Assembly (NCBI RefSeq): GCF_034058155.1
Contig: NZ_CP139148.1
Span: 248,001 to 312,000, forward strand
DNA: 64,000 nt
DNA from: Flavobacterium sp. KACC 22761
GTDB lineage: Bacteria; Bacteroidota; Bacteroidia; Flavobacteriales; Flavobacteriaceae
Direction: 5' to 3'
Position 1 is the first letter of the stretch, and each line of letters starts with the position of its first letter. The position numbers and the translations under genes were made by a program. Below the pieces are notes generated by a model, which was not told the DNA's origin, did not search any database, and saw only the letters and a program-made list of their open reading frames with translations. This document shows positions 8,578 through 16,535 of this stretch, one piece after another.

Positions 8578-8725
8578 GCCACAAATTACACTAATTACAC
8601 TAATTATTTCTGCAAAGATTTTTTGCCACAGATTAAACAGTATTTCCACAGATTTTTTAATCATTTTAATCCTAATAATCTATGGCAGAAAAAATAAATT
8701 CGTGAAAATTAGTGAAATTCGTGGC
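8578..8725. repeat. Nested inverted repeat element
   Basis: Outer arms at 8578-8606 (starting GCCACAAATTACACTAATTA) and 8697-8725 (ending TTCGTGGC) are complementary at most positions. Inside them TTGCCACAGATT (8623-8634) pairs with AATCTATGGCA (8677-8687). It fills most of the 396-bp gap between divergent yaaA and the nucleotidyltransferase gene. The remainder holds only promoter sequence; I see no gene. Confidence 0.7.
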
Positions 8726-8817
8726 AAGCCTTTCCCAATTCATAAAAATCAACGCTATAAAATGTGAAATTGTTCAAAAAAGTAGGCTGTAGATTATAAT
8801 AGGCATTTTCTATGTTG

Positions 8818-8825
8818 TAAATTTG
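8818..8825 (+). promoter_or_regulatory. -7 promoter element of the tRNA nucleotidyltransferase gene
   Basis: TAAATTTG fits TAnnTTTG. Between it and the gene an ATGCATTT / AAATGCAT hairpin (8827-8860) could form in the mRNA leader. Confidence 0.5.
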
Positions 8826-8882
8826 CATGCATTTTATTTCTACTAAAATTTGAAATGCATTTTTTATCCAAAATTTGAATTC

Positions 8883-10316
8883 GTGGCGATACAAACAAAC
8901 TATAAAACTGCTTTACAAAACAAAATCTTCGATATTATTTCGAAAGCTTCTCAAGAACTAAATGTTGACTCTTATGTGATCGGCGGATTTGTTCGTGATT
9001 TGCTTTTAAACCGAGGTTCTAAAAAAGACATTGATGTAGTTGCTGTTGGAAGTGGCATTGAATTAGCATTAAAAGTTTCAGATTTACTTCCAAACAAACC
9101 AAAAGTTCAGGTTTTTAAAACTTACGGAACTGCAATGCTTCGTTTTGAAGATACGGACATTGAGTTCGTAGGCGCGCGAAAAGAATCTTATAATCGTGAC
9201 AGCCGAAACCCGATCGTCGAAAATGGAACACTTCAGGATGACCAAAACCGTCGTGATTTTACCATAAATGCTTTGGCTTTATCACTGAATTCAACTAATT
9301 TCGGAGATCTTTTAGATCCTTTTAATGGTTTAGCCGATTTAGAAACTAAAACAATCAAAACGCCTTTGGATCCAGATATTACCTATTCTGATGATCCTTT
9401 GCGAATGCTTCGGGCAATTCGTTTTGCGACTCAATTGAATTTCGAAATTGAAGAAAATTCATTGAATGCTATCACAAAAAATGCCGAACGCATCAAGATT
9501 ATTACTGGCGAAAGAATCGTTGACGAATTAAATAAAATTCTTTTGACAGATAAACCTTCAACGGGATTTTTGCTTTTATACAAAACAGGACTTTTAGATC
9601 TAATTTTGCCTGAATTGACCGCTTTGAATCAGGTTGAAGAAATTGAAGGCCACACCCATAAAAACAATTTTTACCACACTTTAGAAGTGGTTGATAATAT
9701 TTGCCCAAATACTGACGATGTCTGGTTGCGCTGGTCCGCATTATTGCATGATATTGGAAAAGCGCCAACAAAACGTTTCAACAAAAAACAAGGATGGACT
9801 TTTCACGGACATGAATTTCTGGGTGGAAAAATGGCCAAGAAAATCTTCGAACGTTTGCATATGCCACTGAATCACAAAATGAAATTTGTGCAAAAAATGG
9901 TCATTATGAGTTCTCGTCCGATTGTTTTAGCACAAGATATTGTGACCGACAGCGCAGTTCGTCGTTTGGTTTTTGATGCTGGCGAAGATGTAGAAAATCT
10001 AATGACTTTATGTGAAGCCGATATCACAACCAAAAATCCATCGAAATTCAAGAAATACCATAAAAACTTTGAGCTTGTCCGCAAGAAAATTGTTGAAGTT
10101 GAAGAGCGTGATCATGTTCGTAATTTCCAACCACCAATTTCTGGCGAAGAAATTATGGAAATGTTTGATTTGAAGCCTTCACGTGAAATTGGAGTTTTGA
10201 AAGAAGCGGTTAAAGAGGCCATTTTAGAAGGCATTATTCCTAATGAATATCAAGCTGCTTATGATTTTGTGATTAAGAGAGCTGAAAAATTAGGCTTGAA
10301 AAAAATAGAGAAATAA
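8883..10316 (+). CDS. CCA tRNA nucleotidyltransferase / poly(A) polymerase family with HD domain
   Basis: A class II nucleotidyltransferase of 477 residues from the GTG at 8883. The signature GGFVRDLLL sits at about residues 34-42 and the metal-binding DID near 49-51. The neck follows with QDDQNRRDFTINALALS and DPLRMLRAIRFATQL. A C-terminal HD domain shows HTHKNNFYHTLEVV and LLHDIGKAP. The family adds or repairs the CCA end of tRNA; HD-containing members may also have phosphohydrolase activity. There is no in-frame ATG near the start: the choices are TTG 8850 or GTG 8883. I prefer GTG because the family usually begins close to NYKTALQNKIF. Confidence 0.92.
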   Translation: MAIQTNYKTALQNKIFDIISKASQELNVDSYVIGGFVRDLLLNRGSKKDIDVVAVGSGIELALKVSDLLPNKPKVQVFKTYGTAMLRFEDTDIEFVGARKESYNRDSRNPIVENGTLQDDQNRRDFTINALALSLNSTNFGDLLDPFNGLADLETKTIKTPLDPDITYSDDPLRMLRAIRFATQLNFEIEENSLNAITKNAERIKIITGERIVDELNKILLTDKPSTGFLLLYKTGLLDLILPELTALNQVEEIEGHTHKNNFYHTLEVVDNICPNTDDVWLRWSALLHDIGKAPTKRFNKKQGWTFHGHEFLGGKMAKKIFERLHMPLNHKMKFVQKMVIMSSRPIVLAQDIVTDSAVRRLVFDAGEDVENLMTLCEADITTKNPSKFKKYHKNFELVRKKIVEVEERDHVRNFQPPISGEEIMEMFDLKPSREIGVLKEAVKEAILEGIIPNEYQAAYDFVIKRAEKLGLKKIEK

Positions 10317-10328
10317 GTATTTAATAAA

Positions 10329-11354
10329 ATGAAAAAAGAGAATAAATCAGTAATCATTTGGTTACTATCAGGTTGTGTTTTATTATTTTTAATGGTTGTC
10401 GTGGGCGGAATCACGCGATTGACCAATTCAGGTTTATCAATGACGGACTGGCATTTGGTAACCGATACTTTCCCACCTTTAACAGAAGCAAAATGGCAAG
10501 CCGCTTTTGACGAATACAAGAAATTCCCCGAATACCAAAAAATCAATATTCACAACGATTTTCAATTAGCCGATTATAAATTCATTTATTTCTGGGAATG
10601 GTTTCACCGTTTCATCGGGCGTATTATTGGTTTGGTTTTCTTTGTGCCGTTTGTTTACTTTTTAGCGAAAAAGAGATTAGATACCGAGACTATCAAAAAA
10701 TGTATTGTGCTTTTAGGAATGGGCGCTTTTCAAGGTTTTCTTGGCTGGTTTATGGTTCGTAGCGGATTAATCGATAATCCTGATGTAAGCCACTTCAGAC
10801 TTTCGTTGCATTTGACTTTTGCCTTTATCACTTTTGCTTATACTCTTTGGGTAGCCTTAGATTTGATTTATCCGGAAAGAAATATCAATAAGATTTTACC
10901 GCTTCGAAATATTGCGCGCTATGCTTTGGTGGCATTGTTAATCCAAATTATTTATGGCGGATTTGTAGCCGGATTGAATGCAGGATTAATTCACAATCAT
11001 TGGCCGTTGATGAGTGACGGCGAATTTATTCACGAATCGGTTTTTATTGAGCAATCTAGTTTGATTAAGAATTTAAGTGAAGGAAAAAGTGGCGTTCAGT
11101 TTGTGCACCGAACTTTTGCTTATGTCGTTGTGGCAATGATTCTTTTTCTTTTCTTCAAAAGCAAAAAATACACGCTTACGTCAACTCAGGCAAACGGAAT
11201 CAAAACCCTTGTCGTTTTTGTTTTCATTCAGTTTTTGCTTGGTGTTTTCACTTTATTGTACAGCGTTCCATTGGCTTTAGGATTGATTCACCAAATTATG
11301 GCGTTTTTCCTTTTGAGTGCGATGACGTATACTTTGCATCGATTGAGTAAATAA
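10329..11354 (+). CDS. ctaA: Heme A synthase (COX15/CtaA family)
   Basis: A 341-residue inner-membrane protein with about eight transmembrane helices. It begins with the COX15-type segment VVGGITRLTNSGLSMTDW and carries paired histidine motifs expected to bind heme: EWFHRFIGRI, HFRLSLHLTFAF, FVHRTFAYVV and GLIHQIMAFFL. It oxidises the methyl group of heme O to the formyl group of heme A for cytochrome c oxidase. The length and the large periplasmic loop (DEYKKFPEYQKIN) match the COX15 subtype. It starts 12 bp after the nucleotidyltransferase gene, so the two are probably co-transcribed. No ctaB is in the window. Confidence 0.95.
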   Translation: MKKENKSVIIWLLSGCVLLFLMVVVGGITRLTNSGLSMTDWHLVTDTFPPLTEAKWQAAFDEYKKFPEYQKINIHNDFQLADYKFIYFWEWFHRFIGRIIGLVFFVPFVYFLAKKRLDTETIKKCIVLLGMGAFQGFLGWFMVRSGLIDNPDVSHFRLSLHLTFAFITFAYTLWVALDLIYPERNINKILPLRNIARYALVALLIQIIYGGFVAGLNAGLIHNHWPLMSDGEFIHESVFIEQSSLIKNLSEGKSGVQFVHRTFAYVVVAMILFLFFKSKKYTLTSTQANGIKTLVVFVFIQFLLGVFTLLYSVPLALGLIHQIMAFFLLSAMTYTLHRLSK

Positions 11355-11372
11355 TTTAAAATTTAAGACATT

Positions 11373-11402
11373 AAAAAATCCTTCAAAATGAAGGATTTTT
11401 TT
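11373..11402 (+). terminator. Rho-independent terminator after ctaA
   Basis: An AAAAATCCTTC / GAAGGATTTTT stem with a five-base loop and T run, 18 bp after the ctaA stop. The A-rich left side could also end transcription from the other strand. Confidence 0.85.
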
Positions 11403-11440
11403 ATGCTTATATATAATCTAATAATGTTTCCAATCTTTGT

Positions 11441-11490
11441 CCAACCGGATTGAAATCCGGCCCTACAAAATCGATCGAGCCTCTGGCTCT
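11441..11490. repeat. Two-hairpin intergenic repeat (second copy)
   Basis: CCGGATTGAAATCCGG followed by CCTACAA and then GAGCCTCTGGCTC. This is the same arrangement as 7612-7654: a hairpin with loop TTGA, a CCTACAA spacer and a second GAGCC...GGCTC hairpin. Stems differ in sequence but keep pairing. Confidence 0.7.
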
Positions 11491-11540
11491 TTATTTGGAT
11501 GGTTTTGAAAAAAATTAGATCTTAAAATGGGGAAATTAAT

Positions 11541-12308
11541 TTATCCCAACCAGGCTTTAAAATCCTGTACTTTTTCGCGGCTCACAATTACCTCATCTTC
11601 TTTATAAGATGGCAAAATAACTTTGAGTCGGGAATTGGTGTAAACTTGAATTTCTTTTATTGCTTGAAGTGGCACAATAAATTTTCTGCTTACGCGAAAG
11701 AAATCCTTCATATCTAATTCCTGTTCCAAAATTTCCAGAGTCGAATCGATTAAATAATTTCGATTGTCGAAAGTATGAATGTAAGTTCCTTTGTTTTCAC
11801 TGAAAAAACATTCGATTTCATCAGTAGTAATTACTTTTAAATGTTGTCCGATTTTAACTGTAAAACGTTTTTTGAATGTTTTCTCAAAAGGATTTGACAA
11901 CATTTTTCGTATTTGTTCAAAATCAAGTTGCAAATTACTGCTTTCTGATTCTGGTTTTGGAAGTCGGGTTTTGAATTTCGTCACCGCAACTTCCAGATCA
12001 TCTTCATCAATTGGTTTCAAAAGATAATCGATACTATTCAGTTTAAAGGCTTTCAATGCATATTCATCATAAGCCGTTGTAAAAATGATAGCGCTTTTGA
12101 TATCTATTTTTTCAAAAATTTCAAACGACAAACCATCTGAAAGCTGAATATCCAAAAAAATCAAATCTGGATGCTGATTCTTGTTAAACCATTCAACAGA
12201 TTCTTCAACAGAGTGAAGCATGGTTTCTACAGCAATATCTAATTTTTCTAATTTTCGTTGTAATAATCTTGCAGCCGGTTTTTCGTCTTCTATAATTAAT
12301 GTGGTCAT
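11541..12308 (-). CDS. LytTR-family response regulator
   Basis: A 255-residue two-component regulator. The receiver domain (1-120) has the acidic pair Glu7-Asp8, the phospho-acceptor Asp53 in LIFLDIQ, Thr77 and Lys98 in YLLKPI. The C-terminal LytTR DNA-binding domain (about 150-255) carries LKVITTDEIECFFSENKGT and the FFRVSRKFIV element. It is the last gene of a minus-strand cluster that begins with a LytS-type kinase at 15434, so it is almost certainly that kinase's partner. Five small 2TM genes lie between the two. Targets are unknown. Confidence 0.94.
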   Translation of the reverse strand: MTTLIIEDEKPAARLLQRKLEKLDIAVETMLHSVEESVEWFNKNQHPDLIFLDIQLSDGLSFEIFEKIDIKSAIIFTTAYDEYALKAFKLNSIDYLLKPIDEDDLEVAVTKFKTRLPKPESESSNLQLDFEQIRKMLSNPFEKTFKKRFTVKIGQHLKVITTDEIECFFSENKGTYIHTFDNRNYLIDSTLEILEQELDMKDFFRVSRKFIVPLQAIKEIQVYTNSRLKVILPSYKEDEVIVSREKVQDFKAWLG

Positions 12309-12354
12309 TTATTGAATTGAAAAAATTAAAAATTTGTTTTTGGTTTTGGTAAAA

Positions 12355-12723
12355 TTACTCCCATTTATTGGTATTTTGGGCTTCTTTGTCCATATACTTC
12401 TGAATTTTTTTCTGTTCCCATTCTCTGCCAAAAAAAATATCGGGACCAAAAACAGAAAAAGCATGGATAACCAATGCTATTCCCCAGTAAAAAGCTGTTG
12501 AATACGTATGCCAATCTGACAAACCGTTATAAATTATATCTTTTCCAAATACATCACGGTTCAAATTTGTTATTATAATTATAGCATTTACAATAATATA
12601 AACTCGTAAATGCGAGTAAAAGCCTTGTATTCTTTTGACTTTTCTGTAAGCGATATTAAAGTTTTCATCTTTACTATATTCTTCGCCATATTCCTCAAAA
12701 ATGTTTCTTCCAAAACGTCTCAT
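12355..12723 (-). CDS. 2TM domain-containing protein (array copy 1)
   Basis: A 122-residue protein with an N-terminal basic-acidic stretch, the 2TM signature AYRKVKRIQGFYSHLRVYIIVNAIIII, a polar hairpin loop, and a second membrane helix (FYWGIALVIHAFSVFG), then the terminal EREWEQKKIQKYMDKE helix. The 2TM domain is a transmembrane hairpin of unknown function, frequent in Flavobacteriia. This copy is about 75% like its upstream neighbour by eye (shared WHTYSTAFYWGIALV), so the two are recent duplicates. It is between a LytTR regulator and further 2TM genes and may be a membrane accessory of the kinase. Confidence 0.85.
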   Translation of the reverse strand: MRRFGRNIFEEYGEEYSKDENFNIAYRKVKRIQGFYSHLRVYIIVNAIIIITNLNRDVFGKDIIYNGLSDWHTYSTAFYWGIALVIHAFSVFGPDIFFGREWEQKKIQKYMDKEAQNTNKWE

Positions 12724-12740
12724 TTTATATGTCTTTTAAA

Positions 12741-13109
12741 TTATTGCCATTTATTTGCTTTAGTAGACTCCTGATTCATATACTCCTGAATCTTTCTTTC
12801 CTCCCAATCATCGCTGAAAAATATATCGCGCCCAAAAACTGATACGGCATGCATTACTAATGCAATTCCCCAGTAAAAAGCCGTTGAATAAGTATGCCAG
12901 TCAAACAAACCACTGTCATTAAAATGACTTCCAATAAATTCTCTGTTCAAACTCGAAATGATAATAATCGCATTAACAATTAGATATACTTTTAAGTGTG
13001 AATAAAAACCTTTTATTCTTCTCACTTTTCTGTATGCAATATTAAAGCGTTCATCGCTCGAAAATTCGTTTCTGTATTCCTCGTACATGCGTCTTCTTAA
13101 ACGTCCCAT
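12741..13109 (-). CDS. 2TM domain-containing protein (array copy 2)
   Basis: A 122-residue paralogue of the next gene downstream, with an almost identical plan: RLRRRMYEEYRNEF start, AYRKVRRIKGFYSHLKVYLIVNAIIIISSLN as first membrane helix region, the shared WHTYSTAFYWGIALVMHA second helix, and an amphipathic end DDWEERKIQEYMNQE. Two membrane spans are predicted with both ends on the same side, probably the cytoplasm given the basic residues. Gaps to both neighbours are 17-18 bp, consistent with one operon. Function unknown. Confidence 0.85.
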   Translation of the reverse strand: MGRLRRRMYEEYRNEFSSDERFNIAYRKVRRIKGFYSHLKVYLIVNAIIIISSLNREFIGSHFNDSGLFDWHTYSTAFYWGIALVMHAVSVFGRDIFFSDDWEERKIQEYMNQESTKANKWQ

Positions 13110-13127
13110 TTTTTTTTCTTTTAATGA

Positions 13128-13433
13128 TTATTGCCATTTCTTTTTGTTCTCTTTTTCCTTCTCCATCAGCTCTTTTATTTTTCTTTCTTCCCAGCCTTTT
13201 CCTAAAACCGGAAATACTTCAAAAACCTTCAATCCGTGAAAAACCACTCCAACTCCCCACCACATTAATGGCCAATAAAACCAAAGATGATTTGGTGATG
13301 TCAACAGATTGATAGCAATCAAAACTATGTTTACTAAAATAAAAGCGGTCAAGTTTCCATAAAAGCCTTTTATGTTTTCGACTTTCTTTTTTGCCAAATA
13401 ATATTTGTCTTCTTCGTTAAAATCTACTTCCAT
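13128..13433 (-). CDS. 2TM domain-containing protein (array copy 3)
   Basis: About 101 residues from MEVDFNEEDKYY. It has the 2TM pattern AKKKVENIKGFYGNLTAFILVNIVLIAINLL, a loop with a tryptophan-rich edge (HLWFYWPLMWWGVGVVFHGLKVF) and a C-terminal WEERKIKELMEKE helix. I place the start at 13433 rather than a TTG four codons earlier because the homologous copies begin just before their acidic stretch. Its start is only two bases from the stop of copy 4. Divergence from copies 1-2 suggests an older duplication. Function unknown. Confidence 0.83.
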   Translation of the reverse strand: MEVDFNEEDKYYLAKKKVENIKGFYGNLTAFILVNIVLIAINLLTSPNHLWFYWPLMWWGVGVVFHGLKVFEVFPVLGKGWEERKIKELMEKEKENKKKWQ

Positions 13434-13435
13434 GA

Positions 13436-13771
13436 TTATTCCCATTTTTGTTTTTTTACTTTTTTATCTAAAATACTTTTCAGCTTGCGTTCTTCCCAAT
13501 CTTGCCCGAAGATTTTGAAAGAAGCGAATATATCAATTGTTGAGACCAGAAAAGCCGTTGTCCAAATACACATTACAAACCCGTTTAGAAATCTTATTGG
13601 AAAAAAGTGAAATGGTACGTCAAAATATTCTTTTAGTACATAAATAATTAAACCAATTATATAGACAATCATATGACTGTAAAATCCTTTTAATTTCTGC
13701 ACTTTTTTTGTTGCCATTTCCTGCAACTCTGCCTCAAACTCATCGTTTTCATTATTAAATTTTGGTTCCAT
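13436..13771 (-). CDS. 2TM domain-containing protein (array copy 4)
   Basis: About 111 residues from MEPKFNNENDEFE. It is the most divergent free copy: MATKKVQKLKGFYSHMIVYIIGLIIYVLKEY forms the first span, and the second is FVMCIWTTAFLVSTIDIFASFKIFG, but the signature KVxxLKGFYSH and the terminal QDWEERKLKSIL remain. The start at 13771 is preferred since the longer in-frame reading (to 13837) would overlap copy 5. The stop of copy 5 ends two bases before it. Function unknown. Confidence 0.82.
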   Translation of the reverse strand: MEPKFNNENDEFEAELQEMATKKVQKLKGFYSHMIVYIIGLIIYVLKEYFDVPFHFFPIRFLNGFVMCIWTTAFLVSTIDIFASFKIFGQDWEERKLKSILDKKVKKQKWE

Positions 13772-13773
13772 AA

Positions 13774-14076
13774 TTATTCCCAGGTTTGTTTGTTTTTTTC
13801 TTTTTCTAAAATTTCTTGAATCTTTCTTTGCTCCCATTCTTTGTTAAAAAATGGCATAACTTCAAAAGCTTTCAATCCGTGCATTATCAGTCCAAATCCC
13901 CAGCCCATCACACACCAAATAAACCATAAATATCCGGGAGAAGTCATAAGGTTTACCACTATTACAATTGGATTACAAAGAAGAAATACTGTCAAATGCT
14001 GATAAAACTCTTTAATTTCTCTCACTTTTTTTTGAGCTTCGTAATAACGGTCAGCTTCAGCATATTTATTTTCCAT
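13774..14076 (-). CDS. 2TM domain-containing protein (array copy 5)
   Basis: About 100 residues from MENKYAEADRYYEA. First span region QKKVREIKEFYQHLTVFLLCNPIVIVVNLM, second span WFIWCVMGWGFGLIMHGLKAFEV, end KEWEQRKIQEILEKE. The start ATG shares one base with the stop codon of the kinase gene upstream (TAATG), a clear sign of translational coupling between kinase and this 2TM protein. It is the free copy most like the 2TM domain fused to the kinase, particularly in SPGYLWFIW against SPGFQWFWF. Function unknown. Confidence 0.84.
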   Translation of the reverse strand: MENKYAEADRYYEAQKKVREIKEFYQHLTVFLLCNPIVIVVNLMTSPGYLWFIWCVMGWGFGLIMHGLKAFEVMPFFNKEWEQRKIQEILEKEKNKQTWE

Positions 14077-15434
14077 TATTTCCAAGTTTGTTTGTTGTTT
14101 TCTTTTTCTAAGATCTCTCTGATTTTGCGTTCTTCCCAATCTGAGCTGTAACCAAAAACTTTAAAAGCATGCATTACGACTCCAAATCCCCAACCCAAAG
14201 CCGAAAACCAAAACCACTGAAATCCAGGAGAATACCTCAAATTTATAAAAATTAAAAATGGAATTACACAGCAATACGAAATTACATTTCCATAAAATCC
14301 TTTTAATTCCTCTACTCTTTTTTTAGCTCTGAAATAAGCTCTGTTTTCATCGCTATAGTCTGCACTTGTTTCCATAACTGTTATTTGTTTAGTTAAAATC
14401 GGAATTTTAACTGTGAATGTTTTTTCATTTTGTTCAATCAATACTTTTCTGTTGGTTACAATTCCGTATCGGTTTACGATATTTTGCAATCCAACTCCTT
14501 GTCTGTCTTGCAATACTTCTTTCTTTTGAAAATCATTTTGAATTGCAAGATAATCTCCGTCAATAAAAATCCTGATATGCAATGGTTTCTGTTCGCTAAC
14601 TACATTGTGTTTTACTGTATTTTCCAATAAAAGTTGCAACGACAACGGAACCACTTTTGCATCTGGATTAATGGCTGTTGAAGGCAATTCGTAGAACAAA
14701 CTATTTTCGAAACGCATTTTCAGCAAGTTCATGTACGTTTTCGCAAATGACAATTCGTCTTCAACTGAAACCAATTCTTTATCTTTTTGCTCCAAAACAT
14801 AGCGATAGATTTTTGACAAAGAAGTAGTAAATCGTTGTGCATTATCTGGATTTTCCTCAATTAAAGAACTTAATACATTAAGGCTATTAAAAAGAAAATG
14901 CGGGTCGATTTGATTTTTTAAGCTCTCGAATTTTGCATTTGCTGTTCCGGCAATAATCTTTTGTTGTGTGATTTCAAATTTTGATGCCTGTTTCCATTTT
15001 ACCATAAAACTTCTGGCCTGCATAAAAGTTGAAACTCCTAGTGATAAGATGATGTAAAAAACGTGGTTCCACATCATTCTTTCATTAAAAAACTGTTCGA
15101 TTGGCAATTTTTGCACTACAACAAAAACAATATAATTGACTGCTAAAACGGCTGGAACAGTATATAAAACTGTCACCAGAATTCCGTAATACACTCTCAA
15201 ATTTGTATGTTCCAACCAATCCCATTTTTTATCTAAAAGAACGCTCAAAAAGCCATTTCCAAATCCTAAACCGAAAGAATAAAGACAGCTTAAAAGAAAA
15301 GTCAGCACTACGTTTCGGAAAGTTAAATCGGCACCAAGAAAAGCTGAAAAGATTACGGTAAAGACCATAGAAATCTTGAAACAAACTATAGTTCCACTTT
15401 TTAAATCTGCAAACGCGTTTCTATGATCTTTCAT
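14076..15434 (-). CDS. LytS-type sensor histidine kinase with fused C-terminal 2TM domain
   Basis: A 452-residue membrane kinase. Four transmembrane helices fill residues 15-140. The His_kinase domain has the phospho-acceptor His179 in NQIDPHFLFNSLN; the ATPase part has the N-box LLENTVKHN (270-276) and GVGLQNI. After IPILTKQ at 344-350 the protein runs directly into a complete 2TM domain (354-452) with RVEELKGFYGN and WEERKIREILEKE. This domain is homologous to the five free 2TM proteins downstream. An internal ATG (14375) marks where a free 2TM gene would start. The partner is the LytTR regulator at 11541. Confidence 0.92.
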   Translation of the reverse strand: MKDHRNAFADLKSGTIVCFKISMVFTVIFSAFLGADLTFRNVVLTFLLSCLYSFGLGFGNGFLSVLLDKKWDWLEHTNLRVYYGILVTVLYTVPAVLAVNYIVFVVVQKLPIEQFFNERMMWNHVFYIILSLGVSTFMQARSFMVKWKQASKFEITQQKIIAGTANAKFESLKNQIDPHFLFNSLNVLSSLIEENPDNAQRFTTSLSKIYRYVLEQKDKELVSVEDELSFAKTYMNLLKMRFENSLFYELPSTAINPDAKVVPLSLQLLLENTVKHNVVSEQKPLHIRIFIDGDYLAIQNDFQKKEVLQDRQGVGLQNIVNRYGIVTNRKVLIEQNEKTFTVKIPILTKQITVMETSADYSDENRAYFRAKKRVEELKGFYGNVISYCCVIPFLIFINLRYSPGFQWFWFSALGWGFGVVMHAFKVFGYSSDWEERKIREILEKENNKQTWK

Positions 15435-15455
15435 TCTATTTGGCTTAAATTAAAT

Positions 15456-16079
15456 TTATTTTTTACAATTTTTTTGTGCTTCCAAAGCTCTTTCTAATCC
15501 CCATTTTGGAGAAAAAGGCGTTGCTGGTTTAAATGTAGCAAAAAGTTCAATAGCTTTATCAACTTGCGCACAAAGTGGTTTTGTATCAACACCTGTCCAT
15601 TTTGCGCCACCTAATTGGTAATCTGCTTCTCCAAAAACAGCTCTTGGATTATTTGGATCTATCGCTTTTGCTTTTGCGTAAGCTTCCATCACTTTGGCAG
15701 AATATTTCATTCCGTTTGTCATTGGGTCAGCTACAACATATCCTGTATAAATCAGAGCTTGCATAACATACAACTCTGCATTATTTTGATCTTTAATCAT
15801 TTCTTGATCTAAAGCATCTTGTGCTTTTGTCAACAGCAAATCGATTTTTGTTTTATCTTTTTCCGAAAAAACTGCTGTCGCATTAATCAAGGCAACATAG
15901 TAATTAGGAAGATAGCTTGTTTTATCAGCCGCTGCAATTCTTTCAAACATTGCCGAAGCTTCTGCATTTTTTCCTTCTTTCCAAAGCCCAAAAGCTTTTC
16001 CCATTCCTTGTTCAAATTGTGTTTGCGCTGAACTTATTACTACGACAAATAATGCGATTAAAGTGATGATTTTTTTCAT
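15456..16079 (-). CDS. Exported TPR-like protein of unknown function
   Basis: A 207-residue protein with a signal peptide (MKKIITLIALFVVVISSAQ, cleavage near residue 19). The mature part is alpha-helical, with repeated Ala-rich helices such as GKNAEASAMFERIAAADKT, AYAKAKAIDPNNPRAVFGEA and AYLPNYYVALINATA-like segments that look like degenerate tetratricopeptide repeats. It ends with KPATPFSPKWGLERALEAQ and a Cys. It lies 21 bp before the kinase gene on the same strand, so it should be co-transcribed with the signalling cluster. TPR proteins usually bind partners; no enzyme motif is seen. Confidence 0.75.
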   Translation of the reverse strand: MKKIITLIALFVVVISSAQTQFEQGMGKAFGLWKEGKNAEASAMFERIAAADKTSYLPNYYVALINATAVFSEKDKTKIDLLLTKAQDALDQEMIKDQNNAELYVMQALIYTGYVVADPMTNGMKYSAKVMEAYAKAKAIDPNNPRAVFGEADYQLGGAKWTGVDTKPLCAQVDKAIELFATFKPATPFSPKWGLERALEAQKNCKK

Positions 16080-16127
16080 TTTATAAGTTATTTAATGGTT
16101 TGTTTATATGGATTAGTTACTTGTTTA

Positions 16128-16535
16128 TTAGAATTTAATTTCGATTTTTGAATCTTTACTGACATTAAATTTGGCGTCTGCATACGATGGAGGCCCCATA
16201 AATCCTTTTGCATTGTTTGAAGCCGCATATTCTTCTGATGGAATTCCCATTGCGTTCCTGTCAAGCTTTCCGTTAATGTTTTCATCATGGTAAGTTGAGA
16301 TCGCATATTCTCCCGCAGGAAGATTTTCAAAAGTTACAACCGCCTGATTGTTTTTAATTTCTGAAGCCAAACTTTTATAAGTTGTTTTAAGAAATGTTCC
16401 GTCTGAATTATATAATCCTACTTTAACAACTCCTGTATCATTTTTTAAGCCTGAAACAGCAACAGTTAATTTTACATTTTGTGCAGACATTAAGCTGCAG
16501 ATAAATAAAATGGTTATTGTAATAATTTTGGTCAT
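16128..16535 (-). CDS. Exported DUF2141 protein
   Basis: A 135-residue protein with a signal peptide ending at MSAQ (about residue 19). The mature domain matches the DUF2141 pattern: LTVAVSGLKNDTGVVKVGLYN, the mid-strand FENLPAGEYAISTYHDEN, then NGKLDRNAMGIPSEEYAASN and KGFMGPPSYADAKF. These give a small beta-sandwich resembling transthyretin or Cna-B folds, with Asp/Asn residues in HDENINGKLD suggesting metal binding. It sits 48 bp before the TPR gene and begins the run that leads into the kinase genes. Its own promoter may be the box at 16719-16726. Role unknown. Confidence 0.85.
   Translation of the reverse strand: MTKIITITILFICSLMSAQNVKLTVAVSGLKNDTGVVKVGLYNSDGTFLKTTYKSLASEIKNNQAVVTFENLPAGEYAISTYHDENINGKLDRNAMGIPSEEYAASNNAKGFMGPPSYADAKFNVSKDSKIEIKF

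Noticed and set aside
8552..8767. 71-codon reading frame in the yaaA upstream region
   Set aside because: It covers the nested inverted repeat; the apparent protein is translated repeat.
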